Source of the DNA: UBA11612 sp963976395
GTDB lineage: Bacteria; Pseudomonadota; Alphaproteobacteria; Rhodospirillales; Rhodospirillaceae
Assembly: GCA_963976395.1 (NCBI GenBank)
Contig: CAXBLG010000021.1
Location: forward strand, 1 to 39,387
Reading direction: 5' to 3'
DNA length: 39,387 nucleotides
Shown here: positions 16,495-24,980 of the stretch, one piece after another
Layout: the number at the start of each line of letters is the position of its first letter
Position numbering within the stretch: position 1 is the stretch's first letter
The notes under the pieces: model-generated
The model's input: only the letters and a program-made list of their open reading frames with translations
Told to the model about the DNA's origin: nothing
Database searches by the model: none
Position numbers and translations under genes: made by a program

Positions 16495-16527
16495 AATCGG
16501 GGGCCTTCGGGCTCCCGATTTTTTTTG
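16495..16527 (+). terminator. Rho-independent terminator after the PuuD-type gene
   Basis: AATCGGGGGCC (16495–16505) pairs with GGCTCCCGATT (16510–16520) over a stable TTCG tetraloop, with one G·T wobble, and is followed by a run of T. It is 25 bases after the stop codon at 16470. This is a textbook intrinsic terminator on the plus strand. The minus-strand NDUFAF3-like gene ends at 16545, just beyond it, and the hairpin could also serve that transcript weakly. Confidence 0.9.
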
Positions 16528-16544
16528 TGTGTTAAGTAGCGTTC

Positions 16545-16919
16545 TTAAATCGCAATAAAGGCGGCGGCCACCGAGCGCCCCTCGGTGACAAGGACATTGT
16601 AACTTCTACAGGCAGACCCGGTTGCCATGGTGTCCACGGCAAGTCCGTGGTCCCGCAAAGCTGATCGAAGATCTCGACTTAGGAGTTCCATCCTCTCGCC
16701 GCACCCAAGCAAAAACACATCAAGAGTGGAGGCAATCTCTAAAACCGGCGAGAACGATTCAAGGGTTAGGGTATTCATAGACGAATGCGCCCAAGCCGAT
16801 GTTACGCTCGGCAGCACCAATACCGATCCGGAAAACTCCATCCCGGATATGCGGAATCCGCCGTTGCCGTATCTCTGAATAATCTGCCGGTCTGTTGGAG
16901 CGTGGCGGGTAAGCTTCAC
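16545..16919 (-). CDS. Mth938-like domain protein (NDUFAF3 homologue)
   Basis: The 124-aa protein shows the Mth938/DUF498 pattern: IQRYGNGGFRISGMEFSGSVLVLP, a central LGCGERMELLSRDLRSALRDHGLAVDTMATGSACRSYNVLVTEGRSVAAAFI. It is the bacterial counterpart of mitochondrial NDUFAF3, which helps assemble complex I; the bacterial role is not settled. It starts with GTG 17 bases after the secF stop, so it belongs to the yajC–secD–secF transcript, a gene order conserved in Alphaproteobacteria. Confidence 0.88.
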   Translation of the reverse strand: MKLTRHAPTDRQIIQRYGNGGFRISGMEFSGSVLVLPSVTSAWAHSSMNTLTLESFSPVLEIASTLDVFLLGCGERMELLSRDLRSALRDHGLAVDTMATGSACRSYNVLVTEGRSVAAAFIAI

Positions 16920-16936
16920 GAATACGCAGGTCCTGC

Positions 16937-17908
16937 TTACTCGGCTGGTTTGCGCTCGTATTCGGGAACCTGTTGCTGACCACCGGTCACGGTCCCAACC
17001 ATATCTTCCCGGCGCAAGTCAAAATACACCAGCACAGGCAAAGCCACATAGATCGTTGAGTACGTTCCAACAATCATGCCCCAGAGCATCGCGAGACTAA
17101 ATCCGCGCAACACCTCTCCGCCGAACACCACAAGCGCAATCACTGCAAGCGCCGTGGTAAAGGTCGTGGTGATGGTTCTCATAAGAACGCTGTTCAGAGC
17201 AAAATTAAGCAGGTTCGGCAGCGTCAGTTTTTTGTATTTCCGCATCATTTCACGTACGCGGTCATACACCACGACCGTATCATTGATCGAAAAGCCAGCG
17301 ATGGTCAGCACCGCAGCCACGGTGTTCAGATTAAACTCAATCTGGAAAATGGAGAAAATGCCGATAGTCGTGATCACATCGTGGGTCAACGACAGCACGG
17401 CCCCCATGGCAAACTGCCACTCAAACCTCAGCCACACATAAACCATGATGCCGATAAGAGCCAAGGCGATAGCCAGCGCACCGTCGATGATCAACTCCGC
17501 GCCCACTTTTGGGCCAACGACCTCTGTACGGCGCAACTCATATCCGTCCCCAAGCGTCGCCTGGACCTTCTTCAACGCCACATTCTGCGCTTCGTCGCCG
17601 CCCGCTTGTTCTTGCACCCGGATCATCACATCGCGCCCGGTGTCTCCGAACGTCGTAATAGAAACATCCCCAAGGCCGAGGCTATTAAGACGACCACGCA
17701 ACTCTGCAAGGTCTACCGTCTGCTCGGACCGCACTTCCACCAGCGCGCCCCCCGCAAAATCGATGCCGAAATTCAATCCCTGTACCGCGAGCGACACCAA
17801 CGAGGCCACGACCAGAAAAGCGGAAAGAAAAAACGGGATCGCCCGCACGCGAATAAAATCGAATTTAAAATCGCGGCTAACCAAACGCCCTAAGGGTTGA
17901 AATACCAT
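16937..17908 (-). CDS. secF: Protein translocase subunit SecF
   Basis: SecF pairs with SecD in the inner membrane and uses the proton motive force to help pull exported proteins through SecYEG. The 323-aa protein has the N-terminal helix at ~25–45, the conserved LNFGIDFAGGALVEVR, a periplasmic domain, and five C-terminal helices with RFEWQFAMGAVLSLTHDVITTIGIF and the FSINDTVVVYDRVRE loop. AAGGA lies upstream of the ATG at 17908. The gap to secD is 12 bases. Confidence 0.97.
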   Translation of the reverse strand: MVFQPLGRLVSRDFKFDFIRVRAIPFFLSAFLVVASLVSLAVQGLNFGIDFAGGALVEVRSEQTVDLAELRGRLNSLGLGDVSITTFGDTGRDVMIRVQEQAGGDEAQNVALKKVQATLGDGYELRRTEVVGPKVGAELIIDGALAIALALIGIMVYVWLRFEWQFAMGAVLSLTHDVITTIGIFSIFQIEFNLNTVAAVLTIAGFSINDTVVVYDRVREMMRKYKKLTLPNLLNFALNSVLMRTITTTFTTALAVIALVVFGGEVLRGFSLAMLWGMIVGTYSTIYVALPVLVYFDLRREDMVGTVTGGQQQVPEYERKPAE

Positions 17909-17920
17909 GTCTGCCTATCC

Positions 17921-19501
17921 TTAGATCGGTAGCGTTTTGGGATTGCTGCGTGTGAACCACAACCACACCAGAAGCCGTGTAATCATGAGCGCGGAGAACA
18001 TAGATGTGATAATGCCGATGGTCAGCGTGACCGCAAAGCCCTGGACCGGTCCGCTACCCAGAAAGAACAACAGAACGCCCGCGATAAGACCTGTAATGTT
18101 GGCGTCCACAATCGTCGTGAACGCCGCCTGAAAGCCTGAGCCAAGCGAGTTCATAAGAGTTCTCCCCGACTGGAACTCGTCGCGCATACGCTCGTAAATC
18201 AGAACGTTTGCATCGACGGCCATGCCCAAGGTCAAGACGATCCCGGCGATCCCCGGCAGGGTCAGCGTCGCACCGACAAAACTAAGAACGCCGATGAGCA
18301 GTCCGATATTGGCCGCAAGCGCGATCACCGCAAATATTCCAAAACTGAAATAAGCAATGGGCATAAACAGGCCCACCAAAATAACGCCAAGTACGCTGGC
18401 AAACTCTCCGGCGAGGATGGAATCCGCGCCGAGGCTCGGCCCAATCGTGCGCTCCTCAAGAATATTGAGCGGCGCCGGTAGAGCACCCGCGCGCAGCAAC
18501 AGCGCCAAATCCTGAACGCCTTCAATAGTGAATTGGCCTTCGATCATCCCGCTGCCGCCCACGATGGGGCTGTTAATGACAGGAGCGCTAATCACCTTGT
18601 TATCAAGGACGATGGCAAGCCTCTCGCCAACATTGTTCTGAGTGGTCTGGCCAAACATCCGCCCACCCACCGTGTCAAAGCGAAAACTGACAATAGGCCG
18701 GCCATCCTGACCAAACGAAGGCTGCGCATCCGTCAAGCGCTCGCCACTGACTTCAACACGCCGACGGACCACATGGGTAACCCCCACGGCCTCAGAATCT
18801 GGAACCAACATTGTCCCCGGCGGCAAATCACGCGGATCTGATCCACTGGCACCTGGTTCGATAAGATGAAAGTTCAATTTGGCGGTTTGGCCGATCAGCT
18901 CCTTAACCCGCTCAGGGTCGCCGACACCCGGCAATTCGACAATGATTCGATCCGTGCCTTGGCGCTGAATTGAAGGCTCGCTAGTGCCAAATTCGTCGAT
19001 ACGACGCCGAACAATTTCCAAAGATTGCGTAACCGCAGCCGTCGCCTGATCGCTTCGTACCTTATCCGGAATTGTAATGCTGAGGCGGTTGCCGTCCAGC
19101 GACTCAATCTCCATCTCTGGGGTCGCAGTTCGGATTGCCGTACGCGCCGCAGACAGGTCAGAATCGTCGGGAATCGTAACAAACACCTCAGTTTCGGTAG
19201 CTCTAAGATTCCGGTAGCCCAGACGCTGATCCCGCAATGCCCCCCGGACGGTTTCTTCCAAGTTAGTAAGTTGCTCTTTCTCAACAGCTTCAAGGTCCAC
19301 TTCCAACAGCAGGTAAGACCCGCCCTGAAGGTCGAGCCCAAGCTGCATGGGCGTCATCCATTCCGGAAGCTTGGCCCGTGTCTCCTCACTGAGAAGATTG
19401 GGAACAGCGAACACTAAGCCCACCAAGGTTATGATCAAAACCATCGCGATCTTGGCTTTGCTGTACTGAAGGGTAGCAATTGGTTGGCGCGCAGAGGCCA
19501 T
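17921..19501 (-). CDS. secD: Protein translocase subunit SecD
   Basis: The 526-aa protein has an N-terminal helix, the first periplasmic domain after MQLGLDLQGGSYLLLEVDLE, the ELPGVGDPERVKELIGQTAKLNFHLIE segment, and a C-terminal six-helix RND-like domain with LRAGALPAPLNILEERTIGPSLGADSI and GMAVDANVLIYERMRDE, which carries the conserved Asp that takes part in proton-driven movement. Length is normal for alphaproteobacterial SecD. It follows yajC by 34 bases and precedes secF. Confidence 0.97.
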   Translation of the reverse strand: MASARQPIATLQYSKAKIAMVLIITLVGLVFAVPNLLSEETRAKLPEWMTPMQLGLDLQGGSYLLLEVDLEAVEKEQLTNLEETVRGALRDQRLGYRNLRATETEVFVTIPDDSDLSAARTAIRTATPEMEIESLDGNRLSITIPDKVRSDQATAAVTQSLEIVRRRIDEFGTSEPSIQRQGTDRIIVELPGVGDPERVKELIGQTAKLNFHLIEPGASGSDPRDLPPGTMLVPDSEAVGVTHVVRRRVEVSGERLTDAQPSFGQDGRPIVSFRFDTVGGRMFGQTTQNNVGERLAIVLDNKVISAPVINSPIVGGSGMIEGQFTIEGVQDLALLLRAGALPAPLNILEERTIGPSLGADSILAGEFASVLGVILVGLFMPIAYFSFGIFAVIALAANIGLLIGVLSFVGATLTLPGIAGIVLTLGMAVDANVLIYERMRDEFQSGRTLMNSLGSGFQAAFTTIVDANITGLIAGVLLFFLGSGPVQGFAVTLTIGIITSMFSALMITRLLVWLWFTRSNPKTLPI

Positions 19502-19535
19502 GGGGACTCTCTATACTCTATTCAAAAAAGCAGTC

Positions 19536-19907
19536 TTATTTATCGCTTTTATCGCTGTCCGCGTCTTTCGCTGGCGCCTTCTCTACCGCGACAGGCTCGG
19601 TCTTGCTCAAGACGCTGGAAACCATGTCACGCATGACCTTCACCTTAATATTGTCGGCGATCTCGACCATAAGCGCGCGCTCGTCAGGCAACACCTTGGT
19701 GACCAAACCGACAATGCCGCCATTGGTCACGACTCTATCGCCGCGGCGCACGGCTTCCAGCATCGCTCTGTGTTCCTTCACTTTTTTCTGCTGCGGACGA
19801 ATCAGCAGAAAATAGAAAATTACGAAGATCAGGATAAGTGGGACAAAAGCGCCAAAAGCGCTGGCGGACTCGCCGGCGGCCTGTGCATAGGCCGGAGAAA
19901 TAAACAT
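19536..19907 (-). CDS. yajC: Preprotein translocase subunit YajC
   Basis: The 123-aa protein begins MFISPAYAQA, has one membrane helix (AFVPLILIFVIFYFLLIRPQQKK) with the family hallmark RPQQKK at its cytosolic end, and a small domain with GDRVVTNGGIVGLVTKV. YajC associates with SecDF. The C-terminus is extended by a Lys/Asp/Ala-rich tail. It is the first gene of the yajC–secD–secF–Mth938 unit, and its promoter should lie in the 184-base gap to the divergent DUF815 gene. Confidence 0.95.
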   Translation of the reverse strand: MFISPAYAQAAGESASAFGAFVPLILIFVIFYFLLIRPQQKKVKEHRAMLEAVRRGDRVVTNGGIVGLVTKVLPDERALMVEIADNIKVKVMRDMVSSVLSKTEPVAVEKAPAKDADSDKSDK

Positions 19908-19934
19908 CCGGAGGGTTCCCTTCTAAAGATTAAG

Positions 19935-19952
19935 CGGCCCTTTTTAGGGCCG
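19935..19952. other. Hairpin in the yajC leader
   Basis: CGGCCCT and AGGGCCG form a perfect seven-base stem with a TTTT loop between yajC and the DUF815 ATPase gene. On the minus strand it would lie about 28 bases upstream of the yajC start, in its probable leader RNA. It lacks a proper T-run on either strand for a terminator. Confidence 0.4.
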
Positions 19953-20091
19953 GAATGGGCGGACTATACCCACACGAGCGGTCGTTGCAAATGGTATCGC
20001 CCTGTCCCCTTTCCCCCTCCAAGCTGGGGACAGAAGGCCCGTTTCGCAAGGGGGGCTGTTCTGTTAGCGTACCCACCCCACGACAGTCAAA

Positions 20092-21030
20092 ATGACACCC
20101 AAAATGATACCCAAAAACCGCTCTACAGTGCGTAGTTTAGGAACACCACCGCCTGTCCCAACCCATCCCTTGGGTGCCGCTCTGCTTCGGATTGCCACAG
20201 CCCTTGAGCGCCTGTCTCCAGCCGCAATTTCAGAACCCGACTTAGGCAGCGCCGACGCTTTTGTCTGGCACGCAGACGACGGCGCCCTTCACCCGGTCAC
20301 CAGCGTAAACAGAGTACCGCTGAGCCTACTTAAAGGTATCGAACGCCAAGCCGAGCAACTGGTCACCAACACCCGCAATCACGCCGACGGATACCCCGCT
20401 AACAACGCTTTGCTTTGGGGGGCTCGTGGATGCGGAAAAAGTTCACTTATCAAATCAGTACATGAACATATTAATGTAGAACGTGAAGATAAAAAGCGCC
20501 TCGCTTTGGTCGAAATCCACCGAGAGGACATACAAAGCCTGCCTCATCTTCTCGCCAGACTCCGGACAGCAGATCGGCAATGCGTCCTCTTTTGCGACGA
20601 TCTCTCGTTCGAAGGCGAGGATCACAGCTACAAGGCTCTCAAGGCCGTCCTAGAAGGCGGAATCGAAGGCCGCCCTGTAAATGTCGTTTTTTACGCAACA
20701 TCCAATCGCCGTCACATGATGGCCCGGGACATGATCGAAAACGAACGAGCCACAGCAATCCATGGCGGCGAGGCCATCGAGGAAAAAGTGTCTTTATCCG
20801 ATCGGTTTGGTCTGTGGCTTGGCTTTCATCATCTGGACCAAGACACATTCCTCGCCATTGTTGCGAGTTATGCCGACGCCTTTCAGCTGCCAATAGATCG
20901 AAACGACCTGCGCGCGCGGGCCATAGAATGGTCAGTAACCCGGGGCGCCCGTTCGGGTCGGGTCGCCTGGCAAATGATTCAAGACCTCGCCGGCGAGCTT
21001 AAGGTCAAGATTGACCTGACGCGTTTATAG
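20092..21030 (+). CDS. DUF815 family P-loop ATPase
   Basis: The 312-aa protein has the DUF815 (PF05673) layout: FVWHADDGALHPVTSVNRVPLSLLKGIERQ, Walker A GARGCGKSSL, Walker B VLFCDDLSFE, the conserved YKALKAVLEGGIEGRPVNVVFYATSNRRHMM with a sensor-1-like Asn, and SDRFGLWLGFH. These are AAA-type ATPases of unknown substrate. The N-terminal ~25 residues are of low complexity, and no ribosome binding site is clear at 20092, so the real start may be slightly downstream, for example the ATG at 20104. It is the only plus-strand gene within a long minus-strand block and is convergent with the nlpD-like gene, six bases apart. Confidence 0.88.
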   Translation: MTPKMIPKNRSTVRSLGTPPPVPTHPLGAALLRIATALERLSPAAISEPDLGSADAFVWHADDGALHPVTSVNRVPLSLLKGIERQAEQLVTNTRNHADGYPANNALLWGARGCGKSSLIKSVHEHINVEREDKKRLALVEIHREDIQSLPHLLARLRTADRQCVLFCDDLSFEGEDHSYKALKAVLEGGIEGRPVNVVFYATSNRRHMMARDMIENERATAIHGGEAIEEKVSLSDRFGLWLGFHHLDQDTFLAIVASYADAFQLPIDRNDLRARAIEWSVTRGARSGRVAWQMIQDLAGELKVKIDLTRL

Positions 21031-21036
21031 CCTGGA

Positions 21037-22071
21037 CTATCCCCCGGGGGCTTGAGCCAAATGCAGCGCCGGGTCCAATGCTCGCGTCCCTTGCCTAATT
21101 TCAAAGTGCAACTGGGGAGAGTCTACACTCCCGGTCTGGCCAACTCGGGCTATAACTTGGCCGATATTGACCTCTTCCCCACGCTTGACCAACAATTCGT
21201 CATTGTGGGCATAGGCCGTGATCCAGCCCCCGTCGTGCTTAATCAATAGCAAATTGCCGAACCCTCTCAGTTCGCTTCCCGCATAAGCGACCACGCCGTT
21301 GTCGGCGGCGCGAACAGCGGTTCCTCTCGGCGCAGCAATATTGATACCATCGTTGTGCAGCCCCGGCCCAGCAGGCCCGAACCTCGAAAGCATCCTTCCG
21401 GTCACCGGCCAGGCAAACCGGCTTGATGCCCGCGCAGGCGGCGCTGAGATAGGCGGAACGACTTCCACCAGGGCAGTCTCGGGCGGCGACGCCCGCTCAC
21501 CCCGTTCCAGCCGCGAAGGCTGTGACCGCTGGGGGTCCACCGGCTGGCTTTCAACGGAAGGCGTACGCGGGGCACTCGGATCAGGGGCAACAGGGCGCCG
21601 TGAGGGCTGTGACGGCGCCGCTGCAACGGAAAAGGGGTCAGGAATCCAAAGGTCTTGCCCGACATAAATTGTATAGGGTGGCGTAAGCTCGTTCACCGAA
21701 GCCAAAAGCCCCATGTCGATGCTGTAAGACCTGGCTAAACCGGACAATGTATCGCCGCGCGCGACCCGATGGATACGAACCGGGTCTAGAATCAACTCCT
21801 GACCGACCCGCAGAGTGTATGGCGGCCTTAGCCCATTGCGCGAAATGATCGACTGAGTGGGCACATCATAGCGGCGCGACAGCGCGTAGACCGTATCACC
21901 GGGTTGAACCGTTATGACCCGGCTCTTATTTGAGTCCCAAAGAAAACCGCCGCGATAGCCCGGCGGCGGTTCAAATGTTGGTGCACAACCCGCCAAACAC
22001 CCTAACAACAGCGTTGCCACGACCCAGCGGGTTGTGATGCATAGTCCTTGTTTGCGGTGGTCATGACTCAT
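21037..22071 (-). CDS. nlpD: NlpD-like lipoprotein: two LysM domains and a degenerate LytM domain
   Basis: The lipobox LAGC makes Cys29 the likely lipidated residue. LysM domains at ~52–97 (VQPGDTVYALSRRYDVP) and ~101–146 (VARGDTLSGLARSYSID) bind peptidoglycan. A Pro/Ser-rich linker leads to a LytM/M23 domain at ~235–335. Metal residues of active LytM are missing: the HxxxD site reads NDGIN, and the HxH site reads QLH, while AYAH is kept. Such domains do not cut peptidoglycan but activate amidases, as NlpD and EnvC do in E. coli. The order surE–pcm–nlpD, as in Gammaproteobacteria, supports the name, though no rpoS follows here. Confidence 0.87.
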   Translation of the reverse strand: MSHDHRKQGLCITTRWVVATLLLGCLAGCAPTFEPPPGYRGGFLWDSNKSRVITVQPGDTVYALSRRYDVPTQSIISRNGLRPPYTLRVGQELILDPVRIHRVARGDTLSGLARSYSIDMGLLASVNELTPPYTIYVGQDLWIPDPFSVAAAPSQPSRRPVAPDPSAPRTPSVESQPVDPQRSQPSRLERGERASPPETALVEVVPPISAPPARASSRFAWPVTGRMLSRFGPAGPGLHNDGINIAAPRGTAVRAADNGVVAYAGSELRGFGNLLLIKHDGGWITAYAHNDELLVKRGEEVNIGQVIARVGQTGSVDSPQLHFEIRQGTRALDPALHLAQAPGG

Positions 22072-22142
22072 GAGAAAACTATAAGCGGGTTGCTAGAATT
22101 TGACCAATGCCCGCAATGACCAACGGGCGCCTAGCTCAGGCC

Positions 22143-22796
22143 TTAAGATTTTTGTCCGGCGGGCATCCCATGTACTAACGGCACAAATCGCACAGGGAAC
22201 AAACGCTCGGTCGTAAAGTTCTTACCGTTCTTGCGCACGCGCAGAACCTCCTGATCAAGGCCCGCGCCATCGCCAACCGGCAAAACCATCACGCCGCCGT
22301 TTTCCGAAAGCTGCTCTACTAACTCCTGCGGCACAATACGCGCGGCGGCCGTCACCAAAATTCGATCAAACGGGGCTTGCGCGGGCCAGCCTTTGTAGCC
22401 GTCTCCGTACAAGGTCGTGATATTACGCAGTCTGACGGAGGCAAAACGGCGCTCCGCTTCTTCCAGCAAATCCTGATAACGCTCGATGGTATAAACACGA
22501 CGGCACAATTTTGATAAGACCGCCGCCTGGTATCCCGAGCCCGTGCCCACTTCCAACACTTTATGTCGGTCGTTGAGTTCCAGAGCTTGAGTCATCAGTC
22601 CGACCACCAGCGGCTGGCTGATGGTTTGTCCGCAAGCGATAGGCAGCGCCTGATTGGCATAAGCCTGGTCGAGAAAGGATTCCTCTACGAACGCCTCTCG
22701 CGGAATTCGCTCAATGGCCGATAGTACATGGGTATCTGTCACGCCTGCGTTACGCAGGTCCATGATGAGGCGGATTTTGCGGCTTTCCGTGCTCAC
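22143..22796 (-). CDS. pcm: Protein-L-isoaspartate O-methyltransferase
   Basis: Pcm methylates L-isoaspartyl residues in damaged proteins using S-adenosylmethionine, so they can return to aspartate. The 217-aa protein shows RIPREAFVEE, the conserved ACGQTISQPLVVGLMTQAL segment, the SAM-binding VLEVGTGSGYQAAVL, RVYTIERY and GDGYKGWP, and the FDRILVTAAA strand. Length is normal. It begins with GTG at 22796, 12 bases after the surE stop, and is read with surE and the nlpD-like gene. Confidence 0.95.
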   Translation of the reverse strand: MSTESRKIRLIMDLRNAGVTDTHVLSAIERIPREAFVEESFLDQAYANQALPIACGQTISQPLVVGLMTQALELNDRHKVLEVGTGSGYQAAVLSKLCRRVYTIERYQDLLEEAERRFASVRLRNITTLYGDGYKGWPAQAPFDRILVTAAARIVPQELVEQLSENGGVMVLPVGDGAGLDQEVLRVRKNGKNFTTERLFPVRFVPLVHGMPAGQKS

Positions 22797-22808
22797 CGGC
22801 GCAAACGG

Positions 22809-23612
22809 CTACACGCCGGAAACGGGAAAGAGTTGCTGCAAGGCCCCCAGGGTCGCACCATGTGTCAGATCAACGTTCAGCGGCGTCACCGAGATATACC
22901 CGTCATCGACCGCTTTAAGATCGGTTCCCTGTGCCGACGGATCCGAAACCCGCTTGGTTCCGATCCACAGGTACGGCCTGCCCCGAGGGTCATCCCGCAG
23001 AACAAGATCATCGCCAAGTTTATGCTTGCCTTGCCGTGCCGGCATCACGCCCAAAACATCCTTCGGTTCACGGTCGGGGAAATTCAAATTAATCAGAACG
23101 TCCTCGCTCCAACCGGTGGCACAAATTTTGCGGATCAAGTCCGGTGCAAAGTGCTCTGCCGTCCCCCAGCGAATATTGTCGATATCAGTCCACACCTGAG
23201 AAAGAGCAATGGCCGGAACACCCAGCAAGGTTCCCTCCATCGCGGCGGCCACCGTACCTGAGTAATGGACGTCTTCTCCCAGGTTTCCCCCGAAGTTAAC
23301 TCCGGACAGAACCAGGTCCGGCGGATGAGTCTTCATGATGTGATTGACCGCGACCATCACGCTATCCGTCGGTGTGCCGCTGACCGTAAATCGGCGTTCG
23401 GACAGTTTCACAGGGCGCAGCGGCTGATGAATGGTCAGCGAATGCCCAGCCCCGCTATGCTCGGTTGCCGGTGCCACCACCCAAACATCGTCGCTAAGCT
23501 GCGCGGCGATCCGCTCCAAGGCCGCCATACCCGGCGCCATAATGCCGTCGTCATTACTCAGAAGGATGCGGCATTTAGATATATCTTTAATTGTTTTAAC
23601 TTCGCTCACCAC
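22809..23612 (-). CDS. surE: 5'/3'-nucleotidase SurE
   Basis: SurE is a metal-dependent phosphatase acting on nucleoside monophosphates. The conserved N-terminus CRILLSNDDGIMAPGMAAL with the metal-binding NDDG, the VWVVAPATEHSGAGHSLT segment, GTPTDSV, and LVLSGVNFGGNLGEDVHYSGTVAAAMEG are all present. The start is uncertain: GTG at 23612 follows GAAGG at good spacing and overlaps the serS stop region, while an ATG at 23636 would lie further inside serS. The few residues before CRILL are longer than usual for the family. Confidence 0.95.
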   Translation of the reverse strand: MVSEVKTIKDISKCRILLSNDDGIMAPGMAALERIAAQLSDDVWVVAPATEHSGAGHSLTIHQPLRPVKLSERRFTVSGTPTDSVMVAVNHIMKTHPPDLVLSGVNFGGNLGEDVHYSGTVAAAMEGTLLGVPAIALSQVWTDIDNIRWGTAEHFAPDLIRKICATGWSEDVLINLNFPDREPKDVLGVMPARQGKHKLGDDLVLRDDPRGRPYLWIGTKRVSDPSAQGTDLKAVDDGYISVTPLNVDLTHGATLGALQQLFPVSGV

Positions 23613-23613
23613 A

Positions 23614-24894
23614 TCACGCCTTCGTACCAATGACATCGGTGCCGCCCATATAAAGTTTCAGCACCTCGGGAACCCGAATGGTTCCATCACTTTGTTGATA
23701 GTTCTCCAAGACCGCGACAAGTGTTCGGCCGACCGCAAGCCCGGACCCGTTAAGGGTGTGCACGAACTGCGCGCCCTTCGTTTCTCCTGCGGGCCGAAAC
23801 CGAGCATTCATGCGCCGAGCCTGGAAGTCGCCTGTATTCGAACAGCTGGAAATCTCGCGGTAAGTTTTTTGACTGGGCAACCAAACTTCAAGGTCATAGG
23901 TCCGGACCGCGCCAAACCCCATATCGCCGGTGCATAGCTGCATGACCCGGTACGGCAGCTCCAGCTTTTGAAGAATACCTTCCGCGCAGCCGACCATGCG
24001 CTCAAGCTCCGCCTCAGACTCTTCCGGTGTAACGATGCTCACCAGCTCTACTTTTTCGAACTGATGGTTGCGGATCATTCCCTTGGTGTCTTTACCCGCC
24101 GCCCCGGCTTCCGAGCGGAAGCAAGGCGTAAACGCAGTAAAGCGTAGCGGCAGGTCCGCGCCGCCGACAATTTTGGCGGCAACAAGGTTCGTCAGCGAAA
24201 CCTCGGCCGTTGGAATCAACCAATGGCCGGTCGTGGTCTTAAATAAATCATCGGCAAACTTCGGGAGTTGCCCCGTTCCGGTAAGGGCAGCGTCATGGAC
24301 CAGAAGCGGCGGATTAACTTCGGTGTACCCGTTCTCGCCAGTGTGAGTATCCAGCATGAACTGAGCAATGGCGCGTTCGAGCCGCGCAAGCTGTCCCTTC
24401 AAGACAACAAAACGCGCGCCCGACATTACTGCGGCTTGTTCGAAGTCCATCAACCCCAGCGCTGTGCCAAGGTCCGCATGATCTTTCACATCAAAATCGA
24501 AATTCGCCGCTGCTTTCCAGCGCCGCACTTCCACATTGGCGCTTTCATCCTTACCGTTCGGAACTGCTTCATGGGGAACGTTTGGAAGGATCAGAAGCAG
24601 TCCGCGCACCTCTTCTCCCAGACGTCGCTCCTCGGCCTCCAACTCGGCCATTTTGTCTTTGATGGACGCGACTTCATCCATAAGCGGTTGCGCATCACCG
24701 CCCTTGGCTTTCACGCCCCCAATTTGCTTTGAGACTTCGTTGCGTTTGCTCTGAAGGCTTTGAAGTTCTGTGGTGACGGCGCGGTGCCGTTGATCTAGAT
24801 CGACCACGGTGGCCGCCATCGGCTCCGCGCCACGGCGGGCCAGAGCCGCATCCAGGGCAGCCGGGTTATCTCTTATCCATTTGAGATCAAGCAT
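23614..24894 (-). CDS. serS: Seryl-tRNA synthetase
   Basis: SerRS charges tRNA-Ser. The 426-aa protein starts MLDLKWIRDNPAALDAAL, the family's usual start, at 24894; a longer open frame upstream is not needed. Residues ~25–100 form the long coiled-coil arm that binds the tRNA, with the LQSKRNEVSKQIG segment. The class II core has motif 2 (FRSEAGAAGKDTKGMIRNHQFEKVE) and motif 3 (GLAVGRTLVAVLENYQQSDGTIRVPEVL). It ends within a few bases of surE and lies downstream of tatC on the same strand. Confidence 0.97.
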   Translation of the reverse strand: MLDLKWIRDNPAALDAALARRGAEPMAATVVDLDQRHRAVTTELQSLQSKRNEVSKQIGGVKAKGGDAQPLMDEVASIKDKMAELEAEERRLGEEVRGLLLILPNVPHEAVPNGKDESANVEVRRWKAAANFDFDVKDHADLGTALGLMDFEQAAVMSGARFVVLKGQLARLERAIAQFMLDTHTGENGYTEVNPPLLVHDAALTGTGQLPKFADDLFKTTTGHWLIPTAEVSLTNLVAAKIVGGADLPLRFTAFTPCFRSEAGAAGKDTKGMIRNHQFEKVELVSIVTPEESEAELERMVGCAEGILQKLELPYRVMQLCTGDMGFGAVRTYDLEVWLPSQKTYREISSCSNTGDFQARRMNARFRPAGETKGAQFVHTLNGSGLAVGRTLVAVLENYQQSDGTIRVPEVLKLYMGGTDVIGTKA

Positions 24895-24980
24895 GGGAAG
24901 ACCAACGATAAAACGAGCAACAATCAAGCAATGCCCAGGCTTATACGGGCGCGGGCGGCCCCCGTCCAGGGCTCCAGGCG

